This document shows positions 6,252 through 7,525 of a stretch of 7,525 bases of DNA, piece by piece. The position numbers and the translations under genes are program-made. Each line of letters begins with the position of its first letter. Within the stretch, counting starts at the first letter, position 1. The DNA is from Actinomycetes bacterium. GTDB taxonomy: Bacteria > Actinomycetota > Actinomycetes > Actinomycetales > Cellulomonadaceae. The notes under the pieces were generated by a model. It was not told the origin of the DNA, did no database searches, and worked only from the letters and a program-made list of their open reading frames with translations. The stretch lies in assembly GCA_023462275.1 (NCBI GenBank), contig JAEWYD010000181.1:1-7525 (forward strand). The letters run 5' to 3'.

Positions 6252-7525
6252 TCACGGGACCGCCCCCTCCCGCAGCACGGGCGCGCCCGTCATCGCGTCG
6301 AGGATGTTGCGCCACGCGGTGGAGCCCTCGTGGAACACACCGCAGTGGGACCACGGCCCGTCGATGCGCCCCGACGACGGGTCGCCCGCCCGCATGTAGC
6401 CCGTCTCGAGCCGCGTGACGCCGTCGAGCAGGTCGGGGTCGGCGCCGTGGCCGATGCCGCCCAGCTGGCGTCCCTGGACGACGGCGATCGGGTCGCCGGG
6501 TGCCGTCATCGAGAAGCGCTCGGTCGCGGGGTGGGCGTAGTCGCCGACGCCGCGCACGTCCGGGCCTGCGCCAGCGGACTCCACGTGCACCACGCGGTCG
6601 ACGACCAGCCCGGCCGCCTCGGCCGCGCCGATGACCGACCCGCCGTAGGAGTGGCCCACGGCGGTGAGGGTGGCGCCGGCGGGCCGGTCCACACCGGCGG
6701 CGAAGTCGACCAGCCGCGGCCCGATGACGCGGGCGGCGTGGTTCGACGCCGCGTCCAGGTCCTGCGGCATGTCGCCGCCGAGGTAGGTGACCACCGCGAG
6801 GCTGCCGTGCGGGCGGGCGGCCTCGACGAACCCCATGGCGCGGTCGTACTGGCCGTCCATGTTCCCCAGGTCCGTGCCGGTGCCGCCGACGAGGATCGCC
6901 ACGGACGTCGTCGCCGGGCCGATGCTGCCGGCCACCTCGGCGAACCGGCCCCCGTCGGGATCGAACAGGACCACCTGGTGGCCGGGCGCCGTGACCGGAG
7001 AGCCCGCGACATCCCAGCCGATCGTCGTCGGCTCGGCGATGAGGTCCTCGTACCGGGCGATGCGGTCGCCGCACGCGCGCAGCTCCGCGAGCACGACGGC
7101 GCGTGCCGGCAGGTCGCCCCCCGCGAGGGCCGCCAGGCGGGCCGTCAGCCGCTCCGCCAGCTCCCGCTCGCGGGCTAGCGTCGCGACGATCACCGCACGG
7201 TTGGCCAGGATCCGCGTGGGCAGCGGGATCCCGTCCAGGTTCCCGAGGCGCTCGGGGTGGCGGCTCAGCAGGAGGGTCTGGGTGGCCACGGGCAGTCCCG
7301 CCCACCAGAGCGCCACCTCGGCCGGCGGGGTGCCCGACGCCGGGACGCGCCCGGGCGCCAGCGCCCACCCGCCGCGCTTGCCCATGGTCGAAGCGCGTGC
7401 GCCGGCCGCAGGTCCGTCGGTCACGTCCACCGCCTGGAGCGCGGCGTGCACCAGGCGTGCCGCCTCGGCGTCGGCCGTGGTCGCCGCGCGCAGGGCCGCC
7501 TGCACCATCGCGCGGACCTGGGCTG
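6252..7525 (-). CDS. DUF1023-family alpha/beta hydrolase, N-terminus beyond the window
   Basis: The frame stays open through the window edge; codons before the ATG at 7508 read AQVRA and continue the same helix, so the gene is 5'-truncated here. Counting from that ATG, 418 residues are visible. Residues 1-30 are Ala-rich and helical. Residues 67-103 carry the family signature WWAGLP...LLLSRHPERLGNLDGIPLPTR.LANR. Residues 170-400 form the hydrolase: nucleophile elbow GHSYGG (285-290, S287), probable acid D339 in MTAPGDPI, and probable base H388 in WSHCGVF. The complete triad suggests an active serine hydrolase, but the substrate is unknown. In actinobacteria such proteins often have a long helical N-terminal region of WXG100-like kind, which the cut end may belong to; localisation cannot be judged without the missing start. 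It is convergent with the sulfur-transfer gene and shows no functional link to it. Confidence 0.87.
   Translation of the reverse strand, partial: AQVRAMVQAALRAATTADAEAARLVHAALQAVDVTDGPAAGARASTMGKRGGWALAPGRVPASGTPPAEVALWWAGLPVATQTLLLSRHPERLGNLDGIPLPTRILANRAVIVATLARERELAERLTARLAALAGGDLPARAVVLAELRACGDRIARYEDLIAEPTTIGWDVAGSPVTAPGHQVVLFDPDGGRFAEVAGSIGPATTSVAILVGGTGTDLGNMDGQYDRAMGFVEAARPHGSLAVVTYLGGDMPQDLDAASNHAARVIGPRLVDFAAGVDRPAGATLTAVGHSYGGSVIGAAEAAGLVVDRVVHVESAGAGPDVRGVGDYAHPATERFSMTAPGDPIAVVQGRQLGGIGHGADPDLLDGVTRLETGYMRAGDPSSGRIDGPWSHCGVFHEGSTAWRNILDAMTGAPVLREGAVP

Noticed and set aside
79..7368. A single open minus-strand frame of about 7.3 kb
   Set aside because: Its translation is Arg/Ala/Gly/Pro-rich low-complexity sequence and runs antisense or out of frame across all the recognised genes. 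Only one section, near 2660-2990, overlaps the exonuclease, and in a different frame. Long stop-free frames are expected in DNA this rich in G and C.

Overview
The window is very GC-rich with strong G/C third-position bias, uses GTG starts freely, and encodes several actinobacterial families: a septum-formation-domain protein, a Pro/Gln/Tyr-rich DUF4190 membrane protein, an F420-type (deazaflavin) nitroreductase-like protein and a DUF1023 alpha/beta hydrolase. I infer a high-GC actinobacterium, possibly of the Cellulomonas/Micrococcales type. The genus is a guess. No mobile element, CRISPR array, tRNA or rRNA was seen. No gene-free stretch exceeds 300 bases.

Layout. 1-686 (+): 3' part of an extracytoplasmic septum-formation-family protein, its beginning outside the window. 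835-1680 (+): DUF4190 membrane protein with a repeat-rich cytoplasmic N-terminus and an external NTF2-like C-terminus. 1682-2959 (-): a three-part nuclease (DEDDh exonuclease, helical TerB-like middle, BRCT), convergent with the DUF4190 gene with a single base between stop codons. 2960-3117: divergent intergenic region with a small GTGCACCCG repeat. 3118-3561 (+): deazaflavin-dependent oxidoreductase of the Ddn/DUF385 family. 3562-3693: leader region with a GC-rich hairpin and a CsoR/CstR-like half-site overlapping a -10-like palindrome. 3694-6213 (+): the most notable gene, an 839-residue fusion of CoA-disulfide reductase, rhodanese, TusA and DsrE2. 6252-7525 (-): DUF1023 alpha/beta hydrolase, its N-terminus cut by the window edge.

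The genes do not form one operon. The clearest biological story is the 839-residue protein, which carries on one chain four sulfur-handling modules that many organisms encode separately, each with its expected cysteine (C42, C515, C590/C595, C800). It is probably a persulfide reduction and sulfur-relay enzyme. The upstream ATACCCCC element hints at control by a persulfide- or copper-sensing CsoR-family repressor, which is not in the window. The other genes look like ordinary chromosomal neighbours (envelope, DNA repair, redox, hydrolase).
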